Shown here piece by piece: positions 52,564 to 63,940 of a stretch of DNA of 64,000 nt; within the stretch, counting starts at the first letter, position 1; every line of letters begins with the position of its first letter. Location: assembly GCA_963576735.1 (NCBI GenBank), contig OY755173.1:19872873-19936872 (forward strand). Reading direction: 5' to 3'. The position numbers and the translations under genes are program-made. Source of the DNA: Bedellia somnulentella (taxonomy: Eukaryota; Arthropoda; Insecta; Lepidoptera; Bedelliidae). A model generated the notes under the pieces. It was not told the DNA's origin and searched no databases. It saw only the letters and a program-made list of their open reading frames with translations.

Positions 52564-55500
52564 GTAAGATTATTAGTTTTCAAATTCGTGTAATGTATTA
52601 CATACATACATACATATACTCACGGCTATAACTTCCTAGAAGCGGTAGCTAGAGCCAAGGAATTATAATTTCCTCAGCCACTTTTGGAAGTTGAGTGGGG
52701 AAAAGGCGGTAAAATAAAGTTTTTGGTGATGGGTCTCCAACCGCATCGCCCAAAAATCCAATAAAAAGCCCCAATACCCTTAGTAATTATTTTATACTTA
52801 AATCATTTGCTGCCTACTAGTTTGCAAATCTGCACAAGGACAGCGCGGTGGGAGCCCTTTAAAGGATGCCTTTAAAGCAGCATTAGCGTTGAAGGGTTAA
52901 TTATGGCATGAGAATAAAACATTTTTGCTTATTTATCTATAAGAAGAGACGATAATAGATGAAAAGACAAAGTAGCTATTGGTTTTTTGCTAAATGTTTT
53001 TCAAGTTTTTAAGCGATTATTTACTATTGGGGAGTTTTAACTTTTTTGTTTTTTTAAATTAAGTGACACGACGAAGAAAATCCTTAAGCAAAATAGTAGT
53101 GACAATTTAAAATCAAAATAGTTGATATAAGTTTGACACTGTGTAGTGTATTGTCGGCTTAGAATAGCATAGCAGAGGCGACTTAGGGTATTGGGCCTTT
53201 TCAAGTGATTGTTTGGTGAAGCGGTTGGAGACCTATCACCCACATTTTTTTTCAAATCTTTTCCTAGCACAACTTCTAAAAGTGGCTGAGGAATTTCTAA
53301 TTCTGAAGCTCTAATTATCCATTTTTGGGATTTACAGCTGTGAGTAAATGTATGTGTGTAAATAGCACACAAAAATGTATTCAGATCAAACTTAAGTGAT
53401 CGATGATTGTATTTTTTTCCAGTAATCCCGACGACTTTGAAGCGCCGTCATATGTACCGCCTTATATAAAAAAGCAAAATCTTGAAGACTTTTCTGGTAC
53501 AAGGCCTGGCTACGGCACTAAAAGTAGTTATGGTGGCACCAAAAGTAGTTATCGAGGCACAAAAAGTTACAGTGGCACAAAAACTAGTTACTCAGGCTCA
53601 AAAACGAGTTATACTGGTACCAAAACGTGGACTGCGAAGACTGGAAAAGCGTAAGTACCTTCTATCTATGTTTAGAATAAAATTCGTTGTTTTGGAACAG
53701 CAGTTCTTTTATTAGCATAATATGACTTTTATTGCACCAAATTAAGGCATATAAAACCACTTATCACCAAACTGTGACTTTTTGTGTATCATCAGATTAT
53801 TATTACGCATAAGCGCTATGATTTACTTAAACCTTTTTAGATCAAAAGGTCAATTAATACGTAAAATATAATATGTTGTTGCACTTAAAATTAGTGGTGT
53901 AAATTTGGGTAACGTTAACTAAAACAACTTCATTCAGTATGTAAAAATCAAAATTCGTTATTTATTGTATATATATAAATTAATATATTTTTTGATAGAT
54001 ATACAACCTCTTTCCTATTTAAGATATGAGTATTTTAGTTGGCTGTCATTGTTGCATGCCGCAAATAAAAAAGAAAACCAATTTGATTTTGCCGCCAAAC
54101 TGTAATTTAAGTTTTCTATTTCTTGTACCACAAGTTTTTTTGTGCAACACTAAGTAATAATATGATACATTTTTTATCTCTACTAGTGTGCTGGAAATAG
54201 TCGTGTTGAAATAATAATAATAATAATAATAAATCTTTATTTCAGGCATCTACATCTGGCCCATAAAATATAAACAAAACAAAATCAAAATCAAATCAAA
54301 ATAAAATACAAACACATAAATTAATTAATTAAATCAAATTAGACAGATAATTAACAAAACATGCAGCAATTTAAAATAATAATGATAAAAAAATAATAAT
54401 TATATAATGAATTAATTAGAAATTAACAATTAGAAATTTCAATTAATTAAATTTATAACATTCTTGACCAAGCAGGCACTGGCTTGTGTAGTGACATCCA
54501 GTGCCTGGTAAAAGGTCCGTCAATTCGGTCAGCGACAACTGCGAGTAATCGATTTTCACTGTCCCTAATTCTGCGCGCGACGGAGGTTGCTCGTTTTCGC
54601 ATTGTAGTGTAAAAACAATCGACCCGTGCCTCTGTGAACATCCCCGACGCGCTACAGAACCGGGGCAGACGCATCAACGCCCTGAAAGCGTTGTTGTATT
54701 GCACACGGAGGGCGTCGTACGATCTCCGCGTGTAGCACACCCACAGGTTGCTCGTATAAAAAGACGTACAAAAGGCTCTAAATAATGTTATTCTTACTTC
54801 CTTGGAGCTTCGAACAAACCTGCGGGCGATCATGTTTGCTCTTACTGACAACGCCCTCCGCTCTCGCGCAATATCAGCATCGTCCTTCAGGTCGTCACGC
54901 AGGATATGGCCTAGATATTTGAATTGATGTACCCTTTTTAGGGGTACACCACCCAACAGAACCGGAGGCACACTCTCTGGACACTTGGTCCTGGACTGGA
55001 ACACCATAAGCTCGCTCTTTTTTGCATTATACTTTAGACCATGACTATTGGCAAATTCTTCGCAGATGCTTATGAGTTTCCTGAGACCACACACCGACGC
55101 ACTCAGCAGTGCCATGTCATCGGCATAGCTGATGTTGTTGAAGCATACATCATCAACATGACAGCCTACATGACGACTGCTGAGAGCCGCGATGAGTTCG
55201 TTAACATACAAATTGAAAAGCGTAGGTGAGGTCAACCCCCCCTGCCTCACCCCGCATTCCAACCCGTATGGGTCCGACAGTGTACTGGCCCACCTGACAT
55301 TTTTGACCTGGTTTCCGTACCAGTACCGAAAGACACTGATAAGCTCGGGAGGCAAATTAATAGCTTTAAGCTTGTCCCAAAGGATGTTATAGGAAACCAG
55401 GTCAAATGCTTTCGATAAGTCGAGAAAACACGCATAAACCGGGGTACTCTGACAGCATGCTTCAGACTTAAAATTGCACTTTCTGTGGAAAGTTTTGGTC

Positions 55501-58500
55501 TAAAGCCAAACTGATTGTCATGTAATTTGACACATTTTTGAAGATGATCATTAATCATGCTGTCAAACACTTTTCCTATTATTGTAGCCAATGAGATCGG
55601 CCGGTGAAATAACGTGAACTTCATCCTATAATCCCAGTACTGTAATTTGGTTTCAAATTGTTAACGTAACATATTAAAACAGTTGCGGTTCTCTATCTAT
55701 TTTAATCAGCGTTTGTTCATTAACAAACGCAATCACAATATTAATCCATGTAACAGTTTCTAACGCATAATTTAACAAACGTCTGCACAATATATCAGAC
55801 ACGCATTTAGAATTTTTTGCCGTTTAGTGCTGGCTTAGAAAGTCACCACCCCTCCCTACCCACGGGTGTAGTAAGAGTCGACTAAGGGTATGGGACCTTT
55901 TTAAGCGGTTTTTGGGATGTGGTTGGAGACTCATAACCAACGATTCTTTATTTCTACCATCGTGTCACCTACCAACTTCAAAATATCGCTGAGGAGTCTC
56001 TAGCTCTGAAGCTCTGGCTACCCCTTTTGGATTTATGGCCGTGCCGTGAGGTATGTATGCATTTAGGAATGTGTTAATTTCATTAATGTATAGTTTTTTG
56101 TCGCCGTTTTTTTACCGAAGAGCCTGTTTATTTACGTTCCAATTATTATTTGTTTTAGGGCAAGCTATGATGAATTCCATGACAATGCAAACATGCCATT
56201 CAAACGTAAGTATTTTACTTTTCTCATTTCATTTATTCCGTGGATAGATAATTAAATAACACAAAAATGTTAATATCCTTATTAAATTTTACAATCACGT
56301 CAAAGAAATATAACAAATATGTATAAACAGAAATGTAAAACCTATTTTACTACATTTTTGAGTCATGGTTTCTCATTATGCTCCTATCAGAGATTCCTCA
56401 ACTTCAACTTTCAAAGATCGACGAATCTCACTGCTCTTTAATATAATAAAGGTGATGTGCTCGATTTATCTTTTCTTTTGGGGTTTCATTTGATGTTATT
56501 AATTGTAAAGAACGTACTTAATATAGGCGACTTATCGTGAAGAAGCCCACATTGAGTGAGTATAAAGAATGATGTGATAGTGTGTTCATACAAAACAGAA
56601 ATATATGAACATCCCACTGACCTCCATTATACTATATAAGTACGCTGGACTAATTATAGGCCGGGTGACAGTGAGGCGATTTGATTTTCGACATTTTGGC
56701 GCTTACGGCAGCAGTGAAGGAACAAGGAACTAATTAAAGAGATGGGACAGGAAGATAAAATATATCGATAAAATGTTTCTGCTTAAAGGAAAGGCTAAGT
56801 TTTATCGATACGAAACTTTACAGCACTATTGATTTATAATTGTTTCTAAAAACCATAGATATATTATGCTTTATGGTAAAAAAAACACTGGCCACTTTGC
56901 AGTTTACGTCGTATTTAGTTCCTCGTTCCTTCATTGGGGGCGCTTCAAATTGGCACAGTAAATAGCTGTCATTTTGATACGTATCGTTAGTCCAGCGTAC
57001 TTATATAGTATAATGGAGGTCAGTGGAACATCCCATATCACTTGAATTCACTTGGAAAAAAGTGGGTAACCTGAACACAAGGTGACCAAGTGTCAGGTGA
57101 TGTTCCCAACTAATAGTACCATCGGTTTGAAATAGCATTACCTAATCTCTGCCCGTGGGTATCGAAATAATAGAGATCGAGAGATAACCTTGACCAACAC
57201 TATTTCATTTTACCAGCTTCTTCAGACTATTGTTAGATATTTTCACGAATTGATTTCAACGATCCTTGGATGGAGGACAATGCATTAAAAATTGTATTTT
57301 CAGTTCATATTCAGTTTACTTACATGTGTGGGGAAGCTCAATATTATACTTGATGTAATATAGTAAGATATAGATCTTCATTAATTTTTGTTAGTATTTT
57401 CGGTTAAATATATAACGCGGCAAAGCAAATTGACAAATTGACGAATTGATTAAACTTTATATCCTTGTAGCAGTGGCACTATCGTGCGTAGTCATCAAAA
57501 TACTTGCAGGAAAATATTTAGAAAAACTAAAACAAATCGTTTATTCTGTATTCCCAATGTATTATCAATCTAGTGTGGGTAGTGCATTATATCAAGTTTT
57601 GGAGGAAGTCGATTAAATCCGTTGTTTAAATGAACTAAATTTGCACAAACAAATATCAAACTGATAAAACGCGCGATATTATTTTTTTATATAATGCATT
57701 TCATTTTCGTAACTGATTGTTAATACATGTCCTGGTTTTACATTGATGCAATAAAATTCATTGTTTTTTTCCTCAATAAAGCTAAGTTATAGAAATTATG
57801 ATTATGGCTCTAAGTATATAATGTAAACTTACTTTCAGCTGGTACGTCGTGTCATAGTTATATAGTACGAATACTAAGATTAACTTAGACTACTTAATAT
57901 AAGTATGGTTTTAAGAATTTAAATCGTTTACTCGTTTTAGATAAACAATTACATATATACCGATAATTAATTAATGCATGCAGAAAAGAATATGATGCGA
58001 GCAACCGCCGAAAACAGTGATAAGTAAAAATAATTCTTTTATTCCAATCTGTAACGAATATAATAAATAATGTTCTTTAGTCTACATCTTTATGATGATG
58101 TGCGGACACCTCATTATAAACAAAATCCTATAGTAATTTTAAGCTGTGGTTTTAAAAACAGGATATCTAATAAGTATATCAGGTATAAGATAAACATTAT
58201 AACAGGTAACAATTAAGAAGGCTCAAGAGTCACACAAAGAGCAATGGAGAGGGCTATGTTGGGAATTTCCCTACTTGATCGGCCCTGTAACAAGAAAACC
58301 GTAAAAAACGTAGTAACTAACATAGCCCAAATTGCACGTAGAACCGCAGGATGTTGGGCTTAAAGTTTTTGGGGTAGCGACAATATACTAGATCACGCAG
58401 TATGGCTAGGTATCCTACAGTCGATGATCGGGGATGACGATGGATAAGCGCAGCCTAACCGTACAGCGACTTTTGGGAGCCGCTTATGTCCATAAGTCTA

Positions 58501-61500
58501 TCAGCTTTAATACATACATACATACATATACTCACGCCATTAGTTCCCATTGGGGTAGGCAGAGACTATTGATTGCCACTTTGCACGATCCTGACAAACC
58601 TCTCTAGCATCGTTTACATCCATCAATCTTTTCATACATGCTCTTTTATTCTTCATACTTCGGACGCCAGCCTTTTTGAGCACACTCTCAATTTGGTCCA
58701 AGTGTGTTCTCTGTGGTCGTCCTCTACTAACATTAACATCCACACTAGCTCTATAGGTCCCTTTTATTAATTTTCTATGATCCATCTCTCTTCTCTATGT
58801 GCCCAAACCATCTCAACATTCCTTTTTCTATCTTTCTTACAATATCATCTTTCACATCACACTTTTCACGAATAACACTATTTCTCACTCGGTCACATAA
58901 TCTGACATTACAAATTTTTCTGAGCTTTAATAATAATGGAAAATTAACAATCTTATTGTATTCCAGCGGTGTGCAATCCCCAATGCCAGCACAACGGTAT
59001 TTGCGTGGCTCCCAACACCTGCCACTGTCCAGCCAACTACTATGGCAGTTTCTGCGAGTTCGAGAAGAAAGCCTGTCTCATGTACCCGCCGCTGCCTCTT
59101 AACTCCAAGAGGAAGTGCTCGGGAGAGTAAGTTAAATAAATAAAAATTAAATAGTCATTTATTTCAAAGTGAATAGACAAATCTAAATCATTGTTTTTTG
59201 AACGTCAGTCAGATTGCAACTTATTACTAAGTTTACTTCGCATTCAGAAGGTGTTTTGTTGAGAGAGAACCCGTTGATTATATTTTAACGTAATGTTCAT
59301 TTGGTTTATATTTAGTTGAAGTAGAGTTGCATATATTCTTTGTGTATTTTAATTAAGTTAGATACTGCTACTATTCTATTATAAAAGTGTTTTCTTGCCC
59401 TATGTTATGAAAATGGGGTGGCTATAAACTGACGCTGTAGAAATGTATTTTACGAATGAGAGTCTTTAGCAATCTTGAAAATAATTTTAAAAGACTCGTA
59501 GTACTAGTAGTAGTATACTTAGTACTTGTTTTAATAGCGATACCCCAAAAAATACTTTTGATATGACTGCAACCGTTTTATAAAACGTAAAGTGTTTTGC
59601 GATAGGTACTTTATCCAATACAAACTGGCTACTTCACAGCGCGCCGGTTTTTAAAGCGACCAAACCTTCTCTCATAACCATGACTTTGTTAATCTCTCTG
59701 TTTCCAGATTCTGTACTATAACCTGCTTAGAAAAGCACAAGTTCTACGATGGCACCACCGTCGCCAACTTGAAGTGCATCGAAGGCCAATGGCAGCCGAC
59801 GCGAGCCGACATTACCTCCATCAGTGACTGCGAGCCGCAGTGTGACCCGCCCTGCCTTAATAGGGGGGTGTGCTTGTCCGTCAATACTTGTCAGTGTTCT
59901 AAGGAGTATAGAGGGGAGCTGTGCCAGTATTGTGAGTAGTTTTATATGTTTCTTTTTATTGGGGATGAATTCATTTGTTGCTTTTTTGTACTCTGACTGT
60001 ACACTGACGCTCTCATTCTAGCTGACAGCAACGCCCACCTTTGAGCTTAAAATATGAAAGTGTTAAGTTTTGAAGTGTAATGTTATCTCATGAATACCCA
60101 AATTTACAAGTGTGTATTACACATTGTGGTGTTACTCAACGGGAAACAAATTACCGATTGATTTCTTCCTTTAAGAAGCACTGTATCTCAACAGGACGCT
60201 GTGTTCTCGATATTTGTATTTACGATATTCACAGATGCTATCTACAATGAGCTGTCTGAATATATTTCAACGTATTCGAAACAACTAATTTACCGATCTC
60301 TCCTTCCAAAGGTTGTCCGGAAGAGATCGCTTTTGGCGATAAGACCGCCAATTGTACCTCACTGTAAACTGTTTGGTACTTTTCTGTAAATTTGTGTTTG
60401 ATGTGCAACAAAGAGTCATTCTATTCTCTTGTTATTCGTTGCAACAATTCCAGCGGCCAGCGCGTGCGACGCAAAGCAGCTGCAGTTCAACGGCGGGTAC
60501 CAGTGCCGCGGCGACGGCGCGCGGTACGCCTGCCAGCTGCACTGCCCCGCCGGCTCTGCGTTCAGTGCCCCGCCCGCGCCCGAGTACGCTTGCTTGTATT
60601 CCACTGGCACGTTTGAGCCGCAGCCTGTGCCTAGTTGCGTGTTTGGTGAGTTGAAAGAAGCAGGTGTTAAAATCAATTTGACACAGAGTTGGCCTGTGTA
60701 GACGCTTGAATAAGTAAACTTATTAAAAGTATATTGCCCAACTTCTAAAGCATATTGATGTAGGGCTTTTTGGCATCAGAAATAAACATAAAATAAAATT
60801 GATAATTTTCAGTTATCCCTGTCTAGGTGTGCATAATTAAAACGTAAATGTAACAAAAAATTTAGATATCTATACTATAATAAGACTGTAACGAGGTCAA
60901 AACTGTACATTGAAGAAAAAAAAATAAAAACCAGTGGTATATGTTTTATTTTCGATACTGAAGCCAAATTTGCTATTTTTGAAAAAAATGTCTGTCTGTC
61001 TGTCTGTCTGTATGTCCGTTCATCACGTTAATTCTACTGGACCGATCTTGATCAAATTTGGCATGAATGTAGATTATACACCTGGCCAACATATAGGATA
61101 TAATTTATCCCGGATTTCGCAAGGGTTCCCACAGGAGCATAAAAAAACATAACTTTTATATGGTTCCCCATATTTACACGATTAGTTTTTTCATCGACCG
61201 ACTTTATCGGACTCTTCATTAATAGTTTTTTTGGAAAAAATAAGGGTTTCATCCATTTTCATCAAAATAATTGTCCATTTAATTGTTTGTCAATAGTATG
61301 GCTACTAGATATATACCATATCACAAATTTGACATCATTACTAATGTTTTTGTGGCGTAGCTGTATACCGATTGGTTAAAACTCAACAAAGGGATGACCC
61401 AGGTTCGAATCCCGGGTGTATAGTCTTTTTGAGACTTTTTTGCTTTTGTTTTAGGTTAGAATAATAGGATGCACTAATCCTGCTTTTTCACATTCAACTA

Positions 61501-63582
61501 TGCGAATATGTATGAATAAAGATAATTGAAAGTATATTGTATGAATTTTGCGTATTCATTTGGTAGGTTTGAGAATATTTTTATAGCCTTTGTTTTTTTA
61601 ACTATTTTTAACTAATATTCTCATAGATGTATTATGTTTTACTTACGCATAAATTAATATTCTGTTTTAGCCTCAGAATGCATAGTTTGTAAATAATAGT
61701 AAATATCTCATTGTTTTGTCTCAGTAACGCCATCTGTTGACCGATGATTGCAATCTCTCACACATCACCAACAGTCAGTATAGGGGGCAGCACCGAGTCG
61801 CCAAACTGCTATCCATACTTACTCAAGATATTTTCATTTTTGAACATAGAAACTTGGTTACAAAATGGTTTGTTTCATGTTTCTTATGAACAATTAAAAA
61901 GGGTTTTTGGAACTCAACCCCTAAGAGATTGAAATATATTTACAGATTTTTGATCTATAAATACAATGTATCTAGAATTTTGAATCTTGATGCGATTGAC
62001 TGATATAACAACTACAAAAAGGAATGTATGAATTTCATCCATCAATCAATCATGAGAATATACTAACGGCTATAAATCCCAAAAAAGGGTAGCCACAGCT
62101 CCAGAGATAGTAATTCTTTATCCACTTTTGGAAGTTGAATGGGGTCCTTCCAACCGTCCAACTGCATCGCCCAATAATCACTGAAAAAGTGTCAATGTTC
62201 TTCATATCTATTACAACGCCCACGGGAATATAAATACAAAAAACAGAAGTTAGTGTAGTTAGATAGTGTTTTGGTATTTTGGATGTAAACTGGATGCAAC
62301 AAATGTAGTCCACGCGGACGTAGTCGCGGGCAAAAAGCTAGTAAATAATAAAATAGAATTATTATAACTTTCATTTTTTTTTCTTACAGAGCACGTTATC
62401 ATTGTCACCCCAAGCTACCACCATCACAATTCCGATTTTAATAGCGTGAGTATATTTTAAAGAAAATTATATTAATTTAAACTAATTATCGAGAATACAT
62501 TGTTTACGATTTGACATAAACCAACTTAACGATTACGACGTAAATAAAATAAAGGTATAATCAAGGTACTAACTAAAACTTCTTAACTTCTGATCAACTA
62601 AGGAGAAATGTTTTGTATTTAATTTAATTGTGTTAAGTTATATCCTCAATAGTGATACGTGCAGACGATGACGGTTCAAACCCGGGTCGGGCCTGCAGCA
62701 ATTTGTCTTTTCTAAAGATATATGTGTGGGTAATTTATCATGGTTGTTAAGGATGAGGGAAAAAATCGTGAGGTAACACACATGGCTAAGTTGTATTTAG
62801 TCATGTGACAGTGTATTCGTACAAAATAGCGATAGGCCTGCCCCCTATCACGTGAGTACACTGTCCATGCAAAACGTGGGTACTCTGAACACCAGTTGAC
62901 AATGGCACGTGATATTCAGAAGTACTAGTACCCTTGCCAACCCCTTCAGGTAAATACGGCGTGAACGTTTGAGTTTACGTTCTGAGCCCCAGATAATGCT
63001 TCACATAAGTTTAGTTAACAAACATTAAACCACAACCACTAAGACCAACAATAACACTAAGACCTCAAGAACTAAAATTATTTCAAAGACTCTAAATTCT
63101 CTTTTTCTTTTAGCTGTGTAGTGTCGGCTTAGAATAGCACTACCCCAGTTCTTCCGGTGGGTGTACGTAAGAGGCGACTAACGGTATTGGGGCTTTTAAG
63201 GGATTTCTGGACGACGAGACCCATCACCGACAACCTTTATTTTACCATTTTTTCCCAACTAAACTTTCCAAAAGTGGCTGAGGAATTTCTAATTCCTTAG
63301 CTCTGGCTACCCCATCTAGGGATTTATAGCCGTGAGTATATGTATGGATGTGTACATTTTCTTCTAGTCATACTACGAGGTCCATTATGAAAACCACACG
63401 AGCTACGCTAGTGGTCACTCCATCAGCGGTATCGAAGATAATATCGAGACCATATCACAATCAGTCCACCATGATGTCAGTAACCCGTACGAGATGGTGG
63501 TCAAGGATTTGACCCCAAAAGATGGAATTTGTATGACTTGGGCCGGTATCCATTACAAGACCTTCGATGGAAAGATTTTTAG
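52475..63582 (+). CDS. Hemocytin/hemolectin-like secreted multidomain protein, first 8 exons (continues past the window)
   Basis: Exons 52475-52563, 53423-53650, 56159-56205, 58967-59126, 59708-59931, 60454-60645, 62400-62455 and 63368-63582, all phase-matched, giving about 403 residues. A signal peptide (MYLLNIILVLVLEIHLCFGY) starts the protein. A linker with about 7-residue repeats (GTKSSYG, GTKSYS, GSKTSYT) follows. Next come an EGF module (CNPQCQHNGICV...CHCPANYYGSFC), a sushi-like module, a second EGF (CDPPCLNRGVC...CQCSKEYRGELC), another sushi-like module, and a His/Ser linker. The last visible exon ends GICMTWAGIHYKTFDGKIFR, the typical start of a von Willebrand type D domain. Insect hemocytin and hemolectin are large haemocyte proteins of this type, used in clotting and nodule formation; an assignment to another vWD protein cannot be excluded. 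Divergent from the 414-aa gene, starts 1.28 kb apart. Confidence 0.88.
52603..52787 (-). repeat. SINE-A copy, 5'-truncated
   Basis: Reverse; ends at aatacccttag. It begins about 40 bp after exon 1 of the hemocytin-like gene. Confidence 0.88.
53142..53356 (+). repeat. SINE-A copy, diverged
   Basis: ctgtgtagtgtattgtcgg to the gtaaatgtatgtgtg tail; 66 bp before exon 2. Confidence 0.85.
53423..53650 (+). CDS. Hemocytin-like exon 2, Gly/Ser/Thr/Lys/Tyr tandem repeats
   Basis: Acceptor tttttccag, donor gtaagt. NPDDFEAPSYVPPYIKK, then repeated units of the form G-T-K-(S/T)-S-Y; probably a flexible or glycosylated linker. A + strand open frame with an upstream ATG overlaps it, but translation enters through the acceptor. 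Confidence 0.88.
54210..55620 (-). mobile_element. LINE, 5'-truncated, with (ATT)n 3' tail
   Basis: Minus-strand element in hemocytin-like intron 2. Its 3' end is the trinucleotide repeat at 54210-54235. RT coding lies at 54453-55620. Confidence 0.9.
54453..55620 (-). pseudogene. LINE reverse transcriptase, one frameshift
   Basis: Minus: HRPISLATIIGKVFDSMI, NQFGFRPKLSTESAI, a frameshift with a short loss near 55440, then ACFLDLSKAFDLVSYNILW, GVRQGGLTSPTLFNLYVNE, the catalytic ISYADDMALLS and KYLGHILRDDL, to a long C-terminus ending VPAWSRML. It begins abruptly inside the RT fingers, as expected for 5' truncation. Confidence 0.92.
55820..56057 (+). repeat. SINE-A copy, diverged
   Basis: gccgtttagtgctggc to gccgtgaggtatgtatgc; ends about 100 bp before exon 3. 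Confidence 0.86.
56159..56205 (+). CDS. Hemocytin-like exon 3 (47 nt)
   Basis: Acceptor ttgttttag, donor gtaagt. Encodes AASYDEFHDNANMPFK. Small, but the phases (2 in, 1 out) fit both neighbours. Confidence 0.83.
56520..57130 (+). repeat. Old SINE-C split by a hAT-type MITE
   Basis: Left part cgacttatcgtgaagaagcc to gaacatcc, right part catatcacttgaattcac to gatgttcccaactaatagtac. Confidence 0.72.
56615..57025. mobile_element. hAT-type MITE, 411 bp
   Basis: 39-bp perfect inverted ends starting CACTGACCTCCATTATAC, exact 8-bp duplication gaacatcc at 56607-56614 and 57026-57033. No coding capacity. Confidence 0.9.
57131..58205. other. Hemocytin-like intron 3, unassigned AT-rich part
   Basis: About 1 kb with no recognised repeat or coding signal. 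Confidence 0.55.
58210..58500 (+). pseudogene. LINE C-terminal relic
   Basis: RVTQRAMERAMLGISLLDRP, then VVTNIAQIARRTAGCW and FWGSDNILDHAVWLG with stops, resembling the tail of endonuclease-RT LINEs. Confidence 0.75.
58502..58925 (-). mobile_element. LINE-B 3' end, longest copy
   Basis: Minus: RVRNSVIREKCDVKDDI, then EKGMLRWFGHIEKRDG, a frame change, RKLIKGTYRASVDVNVSRG, RPQRTHLDQIESVLKKAG and SIVSAYPNGN. Ends beside hemocytin-like exon 4. Confidence 0.88.
58967..59126 (+). CDS. Hemocytin-like exon 4, EGF-like domain
   Basis: Acceptor attccag, donor gtaagt. Six-Cys EGF pattern from VCNPQCQHNGICVAP to YYGSFCEF, then the start of a sushi-like module. Confidence 0.92.
59127..59707. other. Hemocytin-like intron 4, degenerate D repeat
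   Basis: The piece at about 59185-59265 resembles the D repeats (tttttgaacgtcagtca; cattcagaaggtgttttg). Nothing else recognised. Confidence 0.5.
59708..59931 (+). CDS. Hemocytin-like exon 5, sushi-like module and second EGF
   Basis: Acceptor tttccag, donor gtgagt. FCTITCLEKHKFYDG, GQWQPTRADITSISDC, then CDPPCLNRGVCLSVNTCQC. Confidence 0.92.
60454..60645 (+). CDS. Hemocytin-like exon 6, sushi-like module
   Basis: Acceptor attccag, donor gtgagt. SACDAKQLQFNGGYQC, ACQLHCPAGSAF, EPQPVPSCVF. Much more GC-rich than its flanks. Confidence 0.9.
61350..61420 (+). other. tRNA-like module inside Helitron copy 2
   Basis: A-box-like gtggcgtagctgtatacc and perfect B-box ggttcgaatcc; lacks a clean acceptor stem, so not called a tRNA gene. 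Confidence 0.5.
62056..62230 (-). repeat. Old SINE-A carried in Helitron copy 2
   Basis: ctaacggctataaatccc to acaacgcccacggg; degenerate, same position as in copy 1. Confidence 0.75.
62400..62455 (+). CDS. Hemocytin-like exon 7, short linker
   Basis: Acceptor tttcttacag, donor gtgagt. EHVIIVTPSYHHHNSDFNS. It starts 59 bp after the end of a Helitron. Confidence 0.85.
62650..62968 (+). repeat. SINE-C copy, damaged head
   Basis: cgatgacggttcaaacccgg to ccccttcaggtaaatacgg; the A-box half is lost. Confidence 0.86.
63115..63348 (+). repeat. SINE-A copy inserted in the exon-8 acceptor tract
   Basis: Flanked by a pyrimidine-rich duplication, (t)tttctt(t/c)tag; the right copy is the acceptor of exon 8. 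Confidence 0.9.
63368..63582 (+). CDS. Hemocytin-like exon 8, start of vWD domain
   Basis: Acceptor attttcttctag, donor gtatgt. SYYEVHYENHTSYASGHS, then DLTPKDGICMTWAG and HYKTFDGKIF. The acceptor lies in the target-site duplication of a SINE-A copy. The gene continues off the window. Confidence 0.92.
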
Positions 63583-63799
63583 GTATGTGTTTTAGGAATT
63601 TAATTTAAAGGAATCACGACCGTTATATAACCTTTATGATATTTCTTAAAAGTGTACCCGAAGTGGAAAATGTTATAAAAAGTTGTTTGTAATGTAAAGT
63701 CGGTTTACGAATAATATTTTTCGTGATAACATCATATCACAAAACAGTTCATGTGTAGATTGCTGCCTCTGATCATATTATAATATCGTTTGTTTTGCT

Positions 63800-63940
63800 A
63801 TCTTGATATACCCCACGCCAACCATTCTTTGTCTTTCAATATTTTCCGCAAATAACCTCCAAAAGTGGCTGTGGATTCTAATTCCAAAGCTCTGACTATC
63901 CTTTTTTAAGTTTTACAGCCGTAATGTGTTTGAATGTATG
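63800..63940 (+). repeat. SINE-A 3' part, old
   Basis: tattttccgcaaataacctcc to ccgtaatgtgtttgaatg. Confidence 0.72.

Larger units (their letters stand above)
60869..62340 (+). mobile_element. Non-autonomous Helitron, copy 2
   Basis: Starts TCTATACTATAATAAGAC after an A; ends gtagtcgcgggcaaaaagCTAG before T. Same internal order as copy 1: tRNA-like module (61350-61420, with ggttcgaatcccggg), the shared tttggaactcaacccctaa block and a reversed SINE-A (62056-62230). Has a (tctg)n tract at about 60990. In intron 6, ending 59 bp before exon 7. Confidence 0.8.

Noticed and set aside
60352..60701. Four overlapping open frames over the GC-rich block
   Set aside because: Only the frame from acceptor 60454 to donor 60646 fits the neighbouring exons; the others are shadows.
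61350..61420. Functional tRNA gene
   Set aside because: Boxes A and B are present but no proper acceptor stem; lies inside a Helitron and recurs in the other copy.
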